Shown here piece after piece: positions 9,035 to 17,900 of a stretch of DNA of 64,000 nt. Source of the DNA: an uncultured Anaerotruncus sp. (GTDB lineage: Bacteria; Bacillota; Clostridia; Oscillospirales; Acutalibacteraceae); contig UQDL01000001.1 in the NCBI GenBank assembly GCA_900539775.1, positions 186,001-250,000 on the forward strand. Reading direction: 5' to 3'. Below the pieces are notes generated by a model that saw only the letters and a program-made list of their open reading frames with translations, ran no database searches and was not told the origin of the DNA. The first letter of the stretch is position 1; each line of letters begins with the position of its first letter. The translations under genes and the position numbers were made by a program.

Positions 9035-9067
9035 AGCGGTCGGCGGTTTTCGCCGGCTGCTTTTTTA
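9035..9067 (+). terminator. Intrinsic terminator after the FAD dehydrogenase
   Basis: GC-rich stem (GCGGTCGGCG with CGCCGGCTGC, some G-T pairs) with a GTTTT-type loop followed by TTTTTTATTT, 34 bp after the stop codon. Confidence 0.85.
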
Positions 9068-9351
9068 TTTCTATGCCGAAAACATGATTTAGGCGCATTT
9101 CAAAAACTTTTGATTGGTGAGCCAAAAGGCATATTTCAGGCAAAAGCACACATATTTATCTGCAACTGCCAAGTGCGCCGTTTTTAAATATAATTTGCAT
9201 TCGTGCGGTGCAAATATTTTAAACCGTGCCGTGAACGGCTTGCCGAAAAAACAGCTTAATAAATTCCCGCAAAAAAAATAAAAGGAGGCGCTTGGGGCGC
9301 ACTCCGCAAAAGAACGAGGTTTAAGCTTTTCGAGTTTTGCCGTTGCACAAT
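9068..9351. other. Intergenic stretch without a recognisable gene
   Basis: Between the two terminators. Short frames exist but lack Shine-Dalgarno sites and family motifs. I see no gene or named RNA here; a GGAGGCGCTT...GGCGCACTCC inverted repeat near 9282-9295 is the only structure noticed. Confidence 0.4.
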
Positions 9352-9386
9352 TAAAAAAATCTGCCAACACTTGCGTATTGGCAGAT
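9352..9386 (-). terminator. Intrinsic terminator for the two-TM protein gene
   Basis: Perfect nine-base stem ATCTGCCAA/TTGGCAGAT; read on the minus strand it is followed by seven T residues. It lies about 210 bp downstream of the stop at 9600, leaving a long 3' UTR (9387-9599) in which I see no gene. Confidence 0.75.
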
Positions 9387-9599
9387 TTATGTTAATGCAC
9401 TGCGAACAAAATCATTTCGCTTAAATTGCTTTGCACTCAAAAATCAAAAAGGCCATAAAGGCACGGCATAAATTACATGGCAGCCAACCGACTTCGCTGC
9501 AATTTTAACGCAGATTTTGCCGTTTATTTAGATTTATTGAGCAATTATTCTTTACGGAGTGCGCCGCTTTGCACAGCGACTCCTTTGCTTAATATTTTA

Positions 9600-10220
9600 T
9601 TATTTATTTGATTTGCCTTTAATCTCTTTTGGCTTTCTATTATAGCGCTTTCTGATTTTTTCTTTTTCTTCCTGCTCTTGCCTTTTGAAAGAAAGATAAT
9701 AGAGCCAAACAAGAACAGCCACAACAACTGCTGCCAGAACACCTGCGCCTATTTCAAGGCCGGTTTTGATTTTATTAACTTTTTGCAAAGCAGCAAAGGT
9801 AAAGCCCAAATCAACATGAACGGTGCCTTTATCTTCAGAATAAAAAGTGCCGTTTGAAATATATATTTTTTCGTGAGAAGTATCGCCGTTCGGATAATAA
9901 TAATATTTCATTGAATTAAGCACATTGCTTGTTTCGGCATCATAAACAAAATCGGGGTTTTTTTCTGCATAGAAAGTGATTCCCGTTACTTCATCCGTAA
10001 GCTTAGACGGCACAAACATATTGAAGAGCTTATACTGATTACTGTCTGTAGACATACAGGAAGCAACCACTATAAGGGCAATTATTACAACAAAAATCAC
10101 GGCAACAGCAATGACGCCGCCTTTATTTCTTTTTACCATATCTTTAAAAGACTGTTTTATGATTTGCTTATCAACAGAAGCGGTTTTTACCGCTTTTTTA
10201 TTATTTGCCATTAGGCGCAT
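9600..10220 (-). CDS. Two-TM membrane protein of unknown function
   Basis: 206 aa from an ATG with GGAAAGG upstream; the frame extends 19 codons further without support. A Lys-rich cytosolic N-terminus (residues 1-35) is followed by a strongly hydrophobic segment at about 36-56, an extracytoplasmic domain of about 90 residues rich in Tyr and Asp, a second membrane segment at about 148-170 and a Lys/Arg/Glu-rich tail (about 172-206). The topology is N-in, C-in with one external loop. I do not recognise the family. It has its own promoter and no obvious operon partner. Confidence 0.75.
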   Translation of the reverse strand: MRLMANNKKAVKTASVDKQIIKQSFKDMVKRNKGGVIAVAVIFVVIIALIVVASCMSTDSNQYKLFNMFVPSKLTDEVTGITFYAEKNPDFVYDAETSNVLNSMKYYYYPNGDTSHEKIYISNGTFYSEDKGTVHVDLGFTFAALQKVNKIKTGLEIGAGVLAAVVVAVLVWLYYLSFKRQEQEEKEKIRKRYNRKPKEIKGKSNK

Positions 10221-10298
10221 TAACCTTTCCGGCTGCGAAATAAATAATGCAAGCCCTGCGCAGCCGTGCAGGAGCAAGGCGGCATTTGCCGCTTTTTT

Positions 10299-10327
10299 AT
10301 TTTATCATAAACGCACTGCAAGGTCAA
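10299..10327 (-). promoter_or_regulatory. Promoter of the two-TM protein gene
   Basis: Minus strand TTGACC (10322-10327), 17-base spacer, TAAAAT (10299-10304). A GCGGCA/TGCCGC hairpin lies in the leader just downstream. Confidence 0.6.
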
Positions 10328-10830
10328 GCGGCACACAGCAAAATTCGGTGGCTGAAGAAGCGGTTTTGATTTTATGCAATTGCTTTTCAAAACACGCAAT
10401 TTTTTGCCGCCGAAGCGGAACAAACGGGCAACGAATGGAAGGCGGAAACAACATTTTTCTTTATGAAATGCGCCCCCCTTGGCGCACACTTTATAAAAAA
10501 TAAGCACTCAAAATAAGACAGGCAGCAAATTGCGTGTTGATTTGCCGTGCATACGGTAAGCCTGCTTGCAAATTATGCTTTATCATTTATCTTTTTTGAT
10601 TTTTGAGAGCAAAGCAGTTTAAGCAAGCTGATTTGTTCGATGCGCATTAACAAAAGCCCTTAGCATTTGCGCATCAACCGGATTTTTTAATATTGCACCG
10701 GGCAAATCCGCAAAGCAAAATCAATTACTTATTATGCAGTGCGCCCAAATCAGAGCTTTTCTTTAGCGCGGCAGCGGCAGATTTGGGCAACAAAAAGCTT
10801 TTTAGCAAATGGTTTTCTGAAAAAGGGCAC
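10328..10830. other. 500-bp intergenic stretch with no gene seen
   Basis: No frame here has both a plausible ribosome site and a recognisable product. Several short inverted repeats built on TTTGCGCA, GATTTGGGC and AAAAAGCTTTTT are present. It may be a decayed gene or simply spacer. Confidence 0.35.
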
Positions 10831-10857
10831 AAAAAAAGAGGGCGCCGAAGCGCCCTC
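10831..10857 (-). terminator. Terminator of the dockerin-protein operon
   Basis: Eight-base stem GAGGGCGC/GCGCCCTC with a four-base loop; on the minus strand it ends in seven T residues. It lies 76 bp beyond the 32-aa peptide gene, which indicates that the peptide is the last cistron. Confidence 0.88.
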
Positions 10858-10932
10858 CCAAATCTTTCGATTTAATTTATATATTCCGAGGATATCGTTG
10901 CGGGATATCGGAAAATATGTTGCAGAAGCTAA

Positions 10933-11031
10933 TTAGAATTCAATGTAGCCTTCTTCTGTGGATGTTGTGATAACATCAACAGAGAGGAACTGTTCAACTT
11001 CTACAACGGGCTTTGTGTAAACTTCTTTCAT
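10933..11031 (-). CDS. 32-aa peptide gene at the end of the dockerin operon
   Basis: ATG at 11029-11031 with a perfect GGAGG nine bases upstream, 32 codons, TAA stop. It begins MKEVYTKPVVEVEQFLS, followed by DVITTS, and ends EGYIEF. Composition is acidic, without Cys or a signal peptide. The layout MKxxYxKPxxxVExFxxxDVIT resembles small unannotated peptides I associate with gut Clostridia; this is recollection, not a search. It lies 71 bp after the 856-aa secreted protein, separated by a CGGCAG/CTGCCG hairpin, and is followed by the operon terminator. It could be a precursor or signal peptide or a small regulator. The function is unknown, but the ribosome site and context make translation likely. 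Confidence 0.7.
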   Translation of the reverse strand: MKEVYTKPVVEVEQFLSVDVITTSTEEGYIEF

Positions 11032-11061
11032 TGTGAAAGACCTCCGTTTAATTTATGGATT

Positions 11062-11083
11062 CGGCAGAGCCTGAACCCTGCCG
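11062..11083 (-). other. Intercistronic hairpin
   Basis: CGGCAG/CTGCCG stem with a ten-base loop between the 856-aa protein gene and the peptide gene, and no U-tract. A similar GGCAGG/CCTGCC hairpin sits between the first two genes of the operon (14884-14909). Such hairpins often stabilise or divide the message. Confidence 0.5.
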
Positions 11084-11102
11084 TAAACATTGCTTAAACT
11101 AA

Positions 11103-13673
11103 TTAAGCGCCGAGAGCAGCAGTTTGAGGTTCTGCGTAAATAACCTGTGTTACACCGGCTTTTTCAACGATGATGTAAGCACGAGCCGTAACAGATGCAG
11201 CTGTTGTCTTAAGAGTAAGAGCGAACTGGCCGTCTGCTGCGGTGTTGCTGTTCTTGTAGAGGTAAGCACCGTTGCCTACATTTTCAAGAACGAGAGTTGC
11301 AGAATCTGCAACATCCTTACCGAATACGAAACCGGATTCAAGAAGATTGTAATCCTCGGGAACTGAACGTGTTGCAAGGAATCTTGCCTTGTTTGCAGCA
11401 AGCTTTTCAGCTGCAACTGCAGTTACAACAGGCTGAGCTGTTACAGCGCCTTCAACAAATTCAACATTAACATCAGCTGTTACGAAGAATGTGTATTCGC
11501 TGCCGTAAGCGGCATCCTTGCCGTTAATCTTCCATGTGCCTTCGTTAGCTGCCTTAACAGTTACCTTAGCATCATGAGAAACAGTTGCCGTTGTGCCCAT
11601 ATCCTGGCCGGCAACAGCAATTGTGCAGCCTTCCGGAGCTGTTACAGTGTAAGAAGCAGCCTCATCCTTAGAGTAAGAAGCAACTACTGTTGCAGCACCC
11701 TGGAGAGCCTTAACTGCATCAAGATCCATGCTCCAGCCCTTGAAGGTGAAGCCCTTATATTCATAAGGTGTGGGCATTGCATCAAGAGCAGCAACTTCAG
11801 TATTGCTCATCTTAGCAATAACATTGTTGAACTGGTCAACGAATGTTACGTTGAATGCCTTAGCCTCATCTGCTGCGAATACAGGTGTGTAAGTTACATC
11901 TGCGAAAGCAGCAGTTGTGTAAGTTGCCTGGTTAGAAACGAGCTTGCCGTTTACTTCCCAACCAACAAACTTAGCGTTTGCAGCAGGAGTTGCGGTGAGG
12001 GTGTATTCCTTCTCATAAGCAACCTTCTGAGCTGCGCCCGTTGTAGCCTCGCCGTTAAGAGTTGTTGTGCCCTTATCGGAAGCATTAACAGTGATCATAA
12101 CGCCTGTTGCAGGGATAACCTGACCCTTTGCAACAACATCGCCGCAAGCTGCGCATACAGAATCGCCTGTGTAGCCGTCTTCGCCGCGAGTTGCTTCCTT
12201 AGCATTAACGCCTGTTTTGATTTCGCCAACATGGTTGGTCTTATCAATAGGAGTTTGCTGCTGAGCAACGATTACAACATTACAATCTGCGCAGTGAGAA
12301 CCTGCTGTTAAACCGGTTGCAACGCAAGTTGCAGCAACAGCATCGTCTGTTACGATATTTGTATGGTTGTTAGGATCAAGATCCTTATAATCTGTCTTTG
12401 TTTCACCGCAAACACAGCTGTAGTGAATTTCGCCCTTAACTGTGCAGGTTGAATCGGTTTCGCTTGTTACAGTCCAAACATGAGCACTTGGATCTGCAGG
12501 AATTACCTCGCCGCCTGTGGTGTAGCCGCAAACAGAGCACTTTTGAACAGCTGTTTTACCAGGTGTTGTGTGAGTTGCGGGAACTGCAGCTTCGGTTTCT
12601 ACCATTGTATCCGCGCAAGAAACGGTGTTTACTGTTTCGATTTCATCATAGGTTGTTGTGCCTTCAACGAAATCCGGCCAAGAATAAGTCTTGGTGGTGT
12701 GTTTACCTGCTTTGTCAGATGTTGGTCCGACTGCCGGTGTGTTCTCCGGAGCTGTTGGTGTTTGACCGGCAGGAACAGTAACAGTTGTGCTCTTGCCGCC
12801 AACATAGTTGTAAGTATAAGTTACATCTGTTGAAGTTTCTTCAGGCTGAAGACCCCACTCGGGCATAATGAACTGAGTTCTTGGAGAGGGACCTGTAACC
12901 ATATCATTAAGTGAGTTATAAACAACAAGGTCCTTATCATCAGAGCCGGGAGTTGTGTTAATAAATGTATCACCTGAATTTTGTTTAAGAGCAAGTGCCT
13001 GAGTTAAATCAACTTCATCTGTCTTCATTTGAAGGCCGAATACTGCAAGCATTTGACCCTTGAAAACTGAATCGGGATTTTCCGAATCTTGCTGATAAGA
13101 ATTAGGCCAGGGCTCATGAGGAGTCTTGTTAAGAATAACAGCAAGAGTTTGCTTCATTGCGCAAATATTGATACCGCTTGTATCAGAAGCATCAATATCA
13201 GTGTTTGAATCTGCCCATGTTGCAAGAACGCAAGACTTACCGGCAGCTTCGCCTGTTGTAAGCTTATCTCTTTTGCCTGAATAGTTTGCAGGTACAACAT
13301 CATTGTCTGCAAGACCTTTCGGATAGCTCCAAATCATTGAAAGGCAGTCTGCAGTGTCAACATTTTCAACTGTAACAACAAGTGCAAATGTGCCGTCTGC
13401 GGAAGCAAGGTCTGACTTTTTCAAATGTTTCAAATCATAAGTCGGAACTTCACCCGCACCATCATGATTATCAAAGTAGTTATTTGAGTTGTAGCCCCAA
13501 GAATCGGTGCCGTCATAATCCACAACATATGTGTGAACTATTACGTCATCATCGTAACTGTATCTGCCGTCTGTATTATTCGGGTTCGGAAGTGCGAACG
13601 AGGTGAGAGGGAAGCTGAAAGCAACCATCAATACAGAAAGCAAAACAGCCAAAGCTTTTTTCAAGCTTTTCAT
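11103..13673 (-). CDS. Secreted 856-aa protein with repeated CxxC modules
   Basis: Start ATG at 13673, GGAGG eight bases upstream; that GGAGG abuts the stop of the preceding gene. Residues 1-28 are a signal peptide (MKSLKKALAVLLSVLMVAFS, then SFA). Residues about 30-280 form a beta-rich domain with a cohesin-like pattern (TFALVVTVENVDTADCLSM). Four short modules follow, each with a CxxC pair, near residues 378, 420, 466 and 507 (KCSVCG, YSCVCG, HCADC, VCAACG). Residues about 530-640 hold InlB/Listeria-Bacteroides-like repeats (FVGWEVNGK, KGFTFKGWSMD). The C-terminus is beta-rich with no LPXTG or dockerin. Probably a cell-surface or matrix component made together with the dockerin proteins. 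The function is inferred from context only. Confidence 0.75.
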   Translation of the reverse strand: MKSLKKALAVLLSVLMVAFSFPLTSFALPNPNNTDGRYSYDDDVIVHTYVVDYDGTDSWGYNSNNYFDNHDGAGEVPTYDLKHLKKSDLASADGTFALVVTVENVDTADCLSMIWSYPKGLADNDVVPANYSGKRDKLTTGEAAGKSCVLATWADSNTDIDASDTSGINICAMKQTLAVILNKTPHEPWPNSYQQDSENPDSVFKGQMLAVFGLQMKTDEVDLTQALALKQNSGDTFINTTPGSDDKDLVVYNSLNDMVTGPSPRTQFIMPEWGLQPEETSTDVTYTYNYVGGKSTTVTVPAGQTPTAPENTPAVGPTSDKAGKHTTKTYSWPDFVEGTTTYDEIETVNTVSCADTMVETEAAVPATHTTPGKTAVQKCSVCGYTTGGEVIPADPSAHVWTVTSETDSTCTVKGEIHYSCVCGETKTDYKDLDPNNHTNIVTDDAVAATCVATGLTAGSHCADCNVVIVAQQQTPIDKTNHVGEIKTGVNAKEATRGEDGYTGDSVCAACGDVVAKGQVIPATGVMITVNASDKGTTTLNGEATTGAAQKVAYEKEYTLTATPAANAKFVGWEVNGKLVSNQATYTTAAFADVTYTPVFAADEAKAFNVTFVDQFNNVIAKMSNTEVAALDAMPTPYEYKGFTFKGWSMDLDAVKALQGAATVVASYSKDEAASYTVTAPEGCTIAVAGQDMGTTATVSHDAKVTVKAANEGTWKINGKDAAYGSEYTFFVTADVNVEFVEGAVTAQPVVTAVAAEKLAANKARFLATRSVPEDYNLLESGFVFGKDVADSATLVLENVGNGAYLYKNSNTAADGQFALTLKTTAASVTARAYIIVEKAGVTQVIYAEPQTAALGA

Positions 13674-13686
13674 TGAATTACCTCCA

Positions 13687-14832
13687 TTAGCTAATAACAG
13701 TGTCTGCGTAAGTAATGAGATCAGAGCTATATCCCACAAAAGCAAGATATATCTGCTTATCCTTTGCGTTTATGGTTCCGTTTCTGTCTATATCAACGCC
13801 AACATCATATCCTGCATCAGAAGCCCTTAAGCCAAGAGTGCTTAAATATTTTGATTTATCCTTTGCATTGATCATAGTGTTTCCATCCCAATTACAAGCA
13901 ACAATGCCAACCAAGATTGCGGATTCAACATTGGCATTTTCCACCTTAACGGTGAACGTGCGAGTGAAGCCGTACTTATAGGAAACCGTTGCCGTGTAAG
14001 ACCCGGAGGGAACATTAAGAAAAGTGAATTTCCCTGTTTCATCCGTTTCCGCAAACAAGGTTTCGCCGCCGACTTCAATTGAAACCTGTGCGCCTGTTAC
14101 GGGATAAGAACCATATTTTTCATTCGGCGAAACTAATGCGCCGATGTATGCAGATACCGAATAGCCATTTGATATTTCGGGAGAAAGATCACATTCCATT
14201 GGAAAGACCTCTCCCGTGAAATCATCTGCCGTGCTTAAAGCATAGCATTTATAGACACGGGACAAACCTGAAACGGTTGCATCCCTGTAATCTACTTCTA
14301 TAAAAGTGCGGTTTGGATTAGTATCTAAGGTTAAGGCAGAATTTATATCAATTGCGGTATCCACTGCGCTGCCCAACACCGTGAGACTAATCTTAACCAA
14401 TTCTGCGCCATTATCCGGCAAAACCGAACAAGAATCATAATTGCCCGAATTATAAGCAAACACAAACGAGCCGTTTGCCGATTCAAGATGAACCGCATTT
14501 AAATTCAGGCTGCTGTCTGTTGCAAGCGGCAAAATTCCATTTGAAAAAGACAACACATTTGCATCATAAGAAGCGGTGAACTGCATTTGAGAAATTGAAG
14601 CAAGATCATCAACACGCAGCACCATTTCATATGTGCCGGCAGAAAGCGCATTGCCATCTGCCACATTGCCGGAAGCATCTCTGTATTCAGCCGTTATAAC
14701 CGGCTTTTGAGTGCCTATTGAGGAAGTGTATTCCTCTGCCGCTCCGGCAGAAATGCATGATATGAATAAAGCGCAGGTAAGAACGGATGCCAATGCAACC
14801 GATATTATCCTTTTGAATTTTTCGAGCTGCAT
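13687..14832 (-). CDS. Secreted cohesin-like plus dockerin protein
   Basis: 381 aa, ATG preceded by GGAG. Residues 1-33 are a signal peptide. Residues about 40-200 look like a cohesin fold (YEMVLRVDDLASISQMQFTA, then SYDANVLSF). Residues about 224-310 are a carboxypeptidase-regulatory-like beta-sandwich (GKFTFLNVPSGSYTATVSY). Residues about 311-372 are a type I dockerin with two calcium-loop motifs (NWDGNTMINAKDKSKYL and DIDRNGTINAKDKQIYL). Having a cohesin-like and a dockerin module in one chain fits an adaptor that links other dockerin proteins. Its last 158 residues closely resemble those of the 2019-aa upstream protein. The cohesin call is by pattern and is less certain than the dockerin call. 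Confidence 0.82.
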   Translation of the reverse strand: MQLEKFKRIISVALASVLTCALFISCISAGAAEEYTSSIGTQKPVITAEYRDASGNVADGNALSAGTYEMVLRVDDLASISQMQFTASYDANVLSFSNGILPLATDSSLNLNAVHLESANGSFVFAYNSGNYDSCSVLPDNGAELVKISLTVLGSAVDTAIDINSALTLDTNPNRTFIEVDYRDATVSGLSRVYKCYALSTADDFTGEVFPMECDLSPEISNGYSVSAYIGALVSPNEKYGSYPVTGAQVSIEVGGETLFAETDETGKFTFLNVPSGSYTATVSYKYGFTRTFTVKVENANVESAILVGIVACNWDGNTMINAKDKSKYLSTLGLRASDAGYDVGVDIDRNGTINAKDKQIYLAFVGYSSDLITYADTVIS

Positions 14833-14883
14833 TTAATAATTCTCCGTTATTAAAATTTTCGCTTAGCGCGAATTGCAAGCAGA

Positions 14884-14909
14884 CATTCGGCAGGTTTCCC
14901 TGCCGAATG
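14884..14909 (-). other. Perfect 11-bp intercistronic hairpin
   Basis: CATTCGGCAGG/CCTGCCGAATG with a four-base loop, between the 2019-aa gene and the cohesin-like gene. No T-tract follows on the minus strand, so it is more likely a processing or stability element than a terminator, and may set the ratio of the giant protein to its partners. Confidence 0.6.
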
Positions 14910-14941
14910 CCTTAATATATTCAGAAGTCAGTTAAACCTGA

Positions 14942-17900
14942 TTATTTAACAGTAACATCTGCATATGTGATGTCGGTTGTTTTAAGACCTGCAAATGCAA
15001 GATAAATTGCCTTATCCTTGGTGTTGATGGTGCCGTTTCTGTCAAGGTCAACGCCAACATCATAGCCTTCAGCGCCTTCTCTTGTGCCGGCAGCAGCCAA
15101 GTAGGTTGATTTATCGTTTGCGTTTACGATTGTGTTACCATCCCAGTTGCAAGCAACGATGCCTACCATGGTTGCAGAATTAACATCAGCACCTTTTACG
15201 GTGATGGTGAAGGTTCTGTCAAAGCCATACTTATAGGTTACGGTTGCTGTGTAAGTGCCATCCGGAACATTGGTAAGAGTGAACTTACCTGCATCATCGG
15301 TGGTTGCGGTAATGGTTTTGCCGTTTGCTTCGATTGAAACAACAGCGCCTGTTACTGCATACTTACCTGCAGCATCTGTGGGTGCGGACATTGCGCCGAT
15401 ATAAGCAGATACGCTGTGGCCGGTTTCAACAACCGGAGGTTCAGCGGAAGCTTCTGTGAGGCCGTTTTCAGCAAGCATAAGCTTTTGTCTGATTGAGAAA
15501 AGATTTGAAATGCTGAGAGTGTAGCCTTCCTTATCTTCCGGAACATAAGGAGCAAGTGAACCGTGCTTATAAAGGCCGGACTGGAAGTTAACAACATCAA
15601 CTGCATCATCAAGAGCAGTGATGAATGCCTGCCAGCTTGCATCCGAATAGGTTACGCCATCCGGGTTGGAAGCAGCAGTGTAAGTGTTTGAACCAACAGA
15701 ATAAGTGTAGTTTGTGGAATCAACATCGATATCAGAAATGCTGAGTGAAGCATCACCTGTGCTGTTTTTACCTGCAGCAGCGCAGCGAATTTCTTTTTCA
15801 AGCTGATTCGGAACATAACCGCGCTCAAGAACCTTAAGCATGTAGTCGTTGAAGTTACGACGAGCTTCTATAAGGGCGAAGTTTGAAGCGGTTGATGTAA
15901 CAACTGATTTAGCGAAATCAACAGTTGCAACAAGATCTCTGTAAGTGAGGTGAGTGCCGTTCTGTGCATTGTAAGCAGCAAGAGCATCATCCTTCTTGGA
16001 ATCAACTGTGCCGAATGCATTAACAGTTTCACCGGACTGATCAGTGTAAGTATAATTTCTGTAAAGATCAATATTGATAAGTGATTCGGCATCACGGCCT
16101 GCAGTAGCCATCTGCTCATACTTAACAACATCAAAGTTTACACTTTCAAGGCCGTTTCTAAGAACATAAACGTCGTTATAAACGTCCTGAGCAGCACCAA
16201 CGTTAAGGCCTGCATCAAGAATTTCTCTTGCATAAGTTACCTTATCGTTTACAGCAGCAACAGTGCCTCTTGTGGTTGCACCGGGAACGATTTTGTTTTC
16301 TGTATTTGCATACATAACAACCCATTCATCGGAAGCGGTAACAGCCTTGTTGTTGGCATCATTGTGTGTGTATTCAACAGCATTGTAAAGAAGATTGCCG
16401 GCGCTGTTCTTAAGCTGAGTTGTGGTTGTTGTAAGATACGGAGCTTCAAAATAAGGAGCTGTGCCGGATCCTGCATCCTTCCACTCGGTTTCATAAGCGG
16501 CATCATTAACCAAATGCCATGCACCTTCAACCTTAACAACCTTTACGCCTGTTGATTTAACAGTGCTAACAGGAAGGTCTGTTGCAGAACCGTTAACCAT
16601 TACGGAAACGGTTTCAGTAGTTGCGGAAACATCAGAATCAGTGATCTTGGTGTTGCCGTAAATCGGGTTAGCATATACTTCTTCACCGTTTGCATCGGTG
16701 TAATGAGTAAGATAGTATACGCCATCCTTAACGATTGCAGAAGCCTTAAGGCCTGCAAAGTTTGCAGCGCTCATAACATCTGCTGTTGCAGGAGCATAAG
16801 CCAATTCGCCCACAACGTTAGTTGTGTTTGAAGTTTTTGCAAAGTTTGCTTTCTGAGAGCCGAGCTTGCCTGCGTTATCAGCGGTAAAAACGGTTGCAGT
16901 TGTTGCAAGAGCCTGCATAACTGCTTCTCTGTAGTAATCATAGTGCTGTGAAGGCTTAACATCAGCTGATGAATAGTCATTCAAGAATGCAGCACCGGTG
17001 TTGTAAAGAGCTTCTGAAGTTGATACATCGGAAAGATCGCTGACGATAAGATTTGTTACGAGGTCGAATCCCTTATTTGTTACAACACGGAATTTAACAT
17101 CGCTGCGGCCCTGCTTAACACTGTTTTGCTTATCCCATTCGATGAAGTTCATCTTGCCGGTTGCAGGCATTGAACCCGGGTTGAATGAGAAAACAAGGCC
17201 CTGGCAACCTGTGGAAGCAGAAGCGCTTGCCTTGTTGCCCTTATTGATAGCCGAGCTGTAATCGCCCGAGCCGTTTGTTGAAACATAAACGCAGTTATAA
17301 GAACCGTCGTTATTTCTGTCTGCAAGGATTGTTGCAGGAGTGAATCCGTTTACACCGGAAGTTGTGATTGCATCATAAGAGCAAACAACGTGCTGCCTGC
17401 ATTCGGGAACTGTGTTATCGGTTGCAACAAGGTTTACAGCGTCAGCTCTGCTGAGAAGCTTATCTGCAGCTGTTACCCAAGCGCCCTTAGGATTACCGTT
17501 TTCATCATAAACGATATTCTTAATTTCAGTGCCGTCTTCAAGCTTTTGAACGGTGTACTCATATTGATAGTAATCATACCAATCTGTGTTTACAAGATCA
17601 CCTGTTGCAGGGTTGCAGGCTACGGCAACATATTCTTGACCGCCTACAGTGATGTAAGCTTCAAATCTCATGTTTGTGCCTGCGTTCTTAACCATGTAAG
17701 CAGTTGAATTTACAGCAGCTTCAGGTGCTGCGGTTGAAACAGCGATATTGTTGGGAACAACAATAAAGTCGCCCTTTCTGGAGTTACCGTTGATAAAGTT
17801 AGTTGAGGTGGATGTTGCGCCTTTCTTATTAGCAGCGGTAATATTATCAACGAAGCCGGTTGTTGAAGAATTATATGTTTGAGAATAAAGATCCTTCTCT

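Noticed and set aside
10111..10503. 130-codon plus-strand frame near the two-TM protein gene
   Set aside because: Partly antisense to that gene, crosses its promoter and a hairpin, and has no Shine-Dalgarno.
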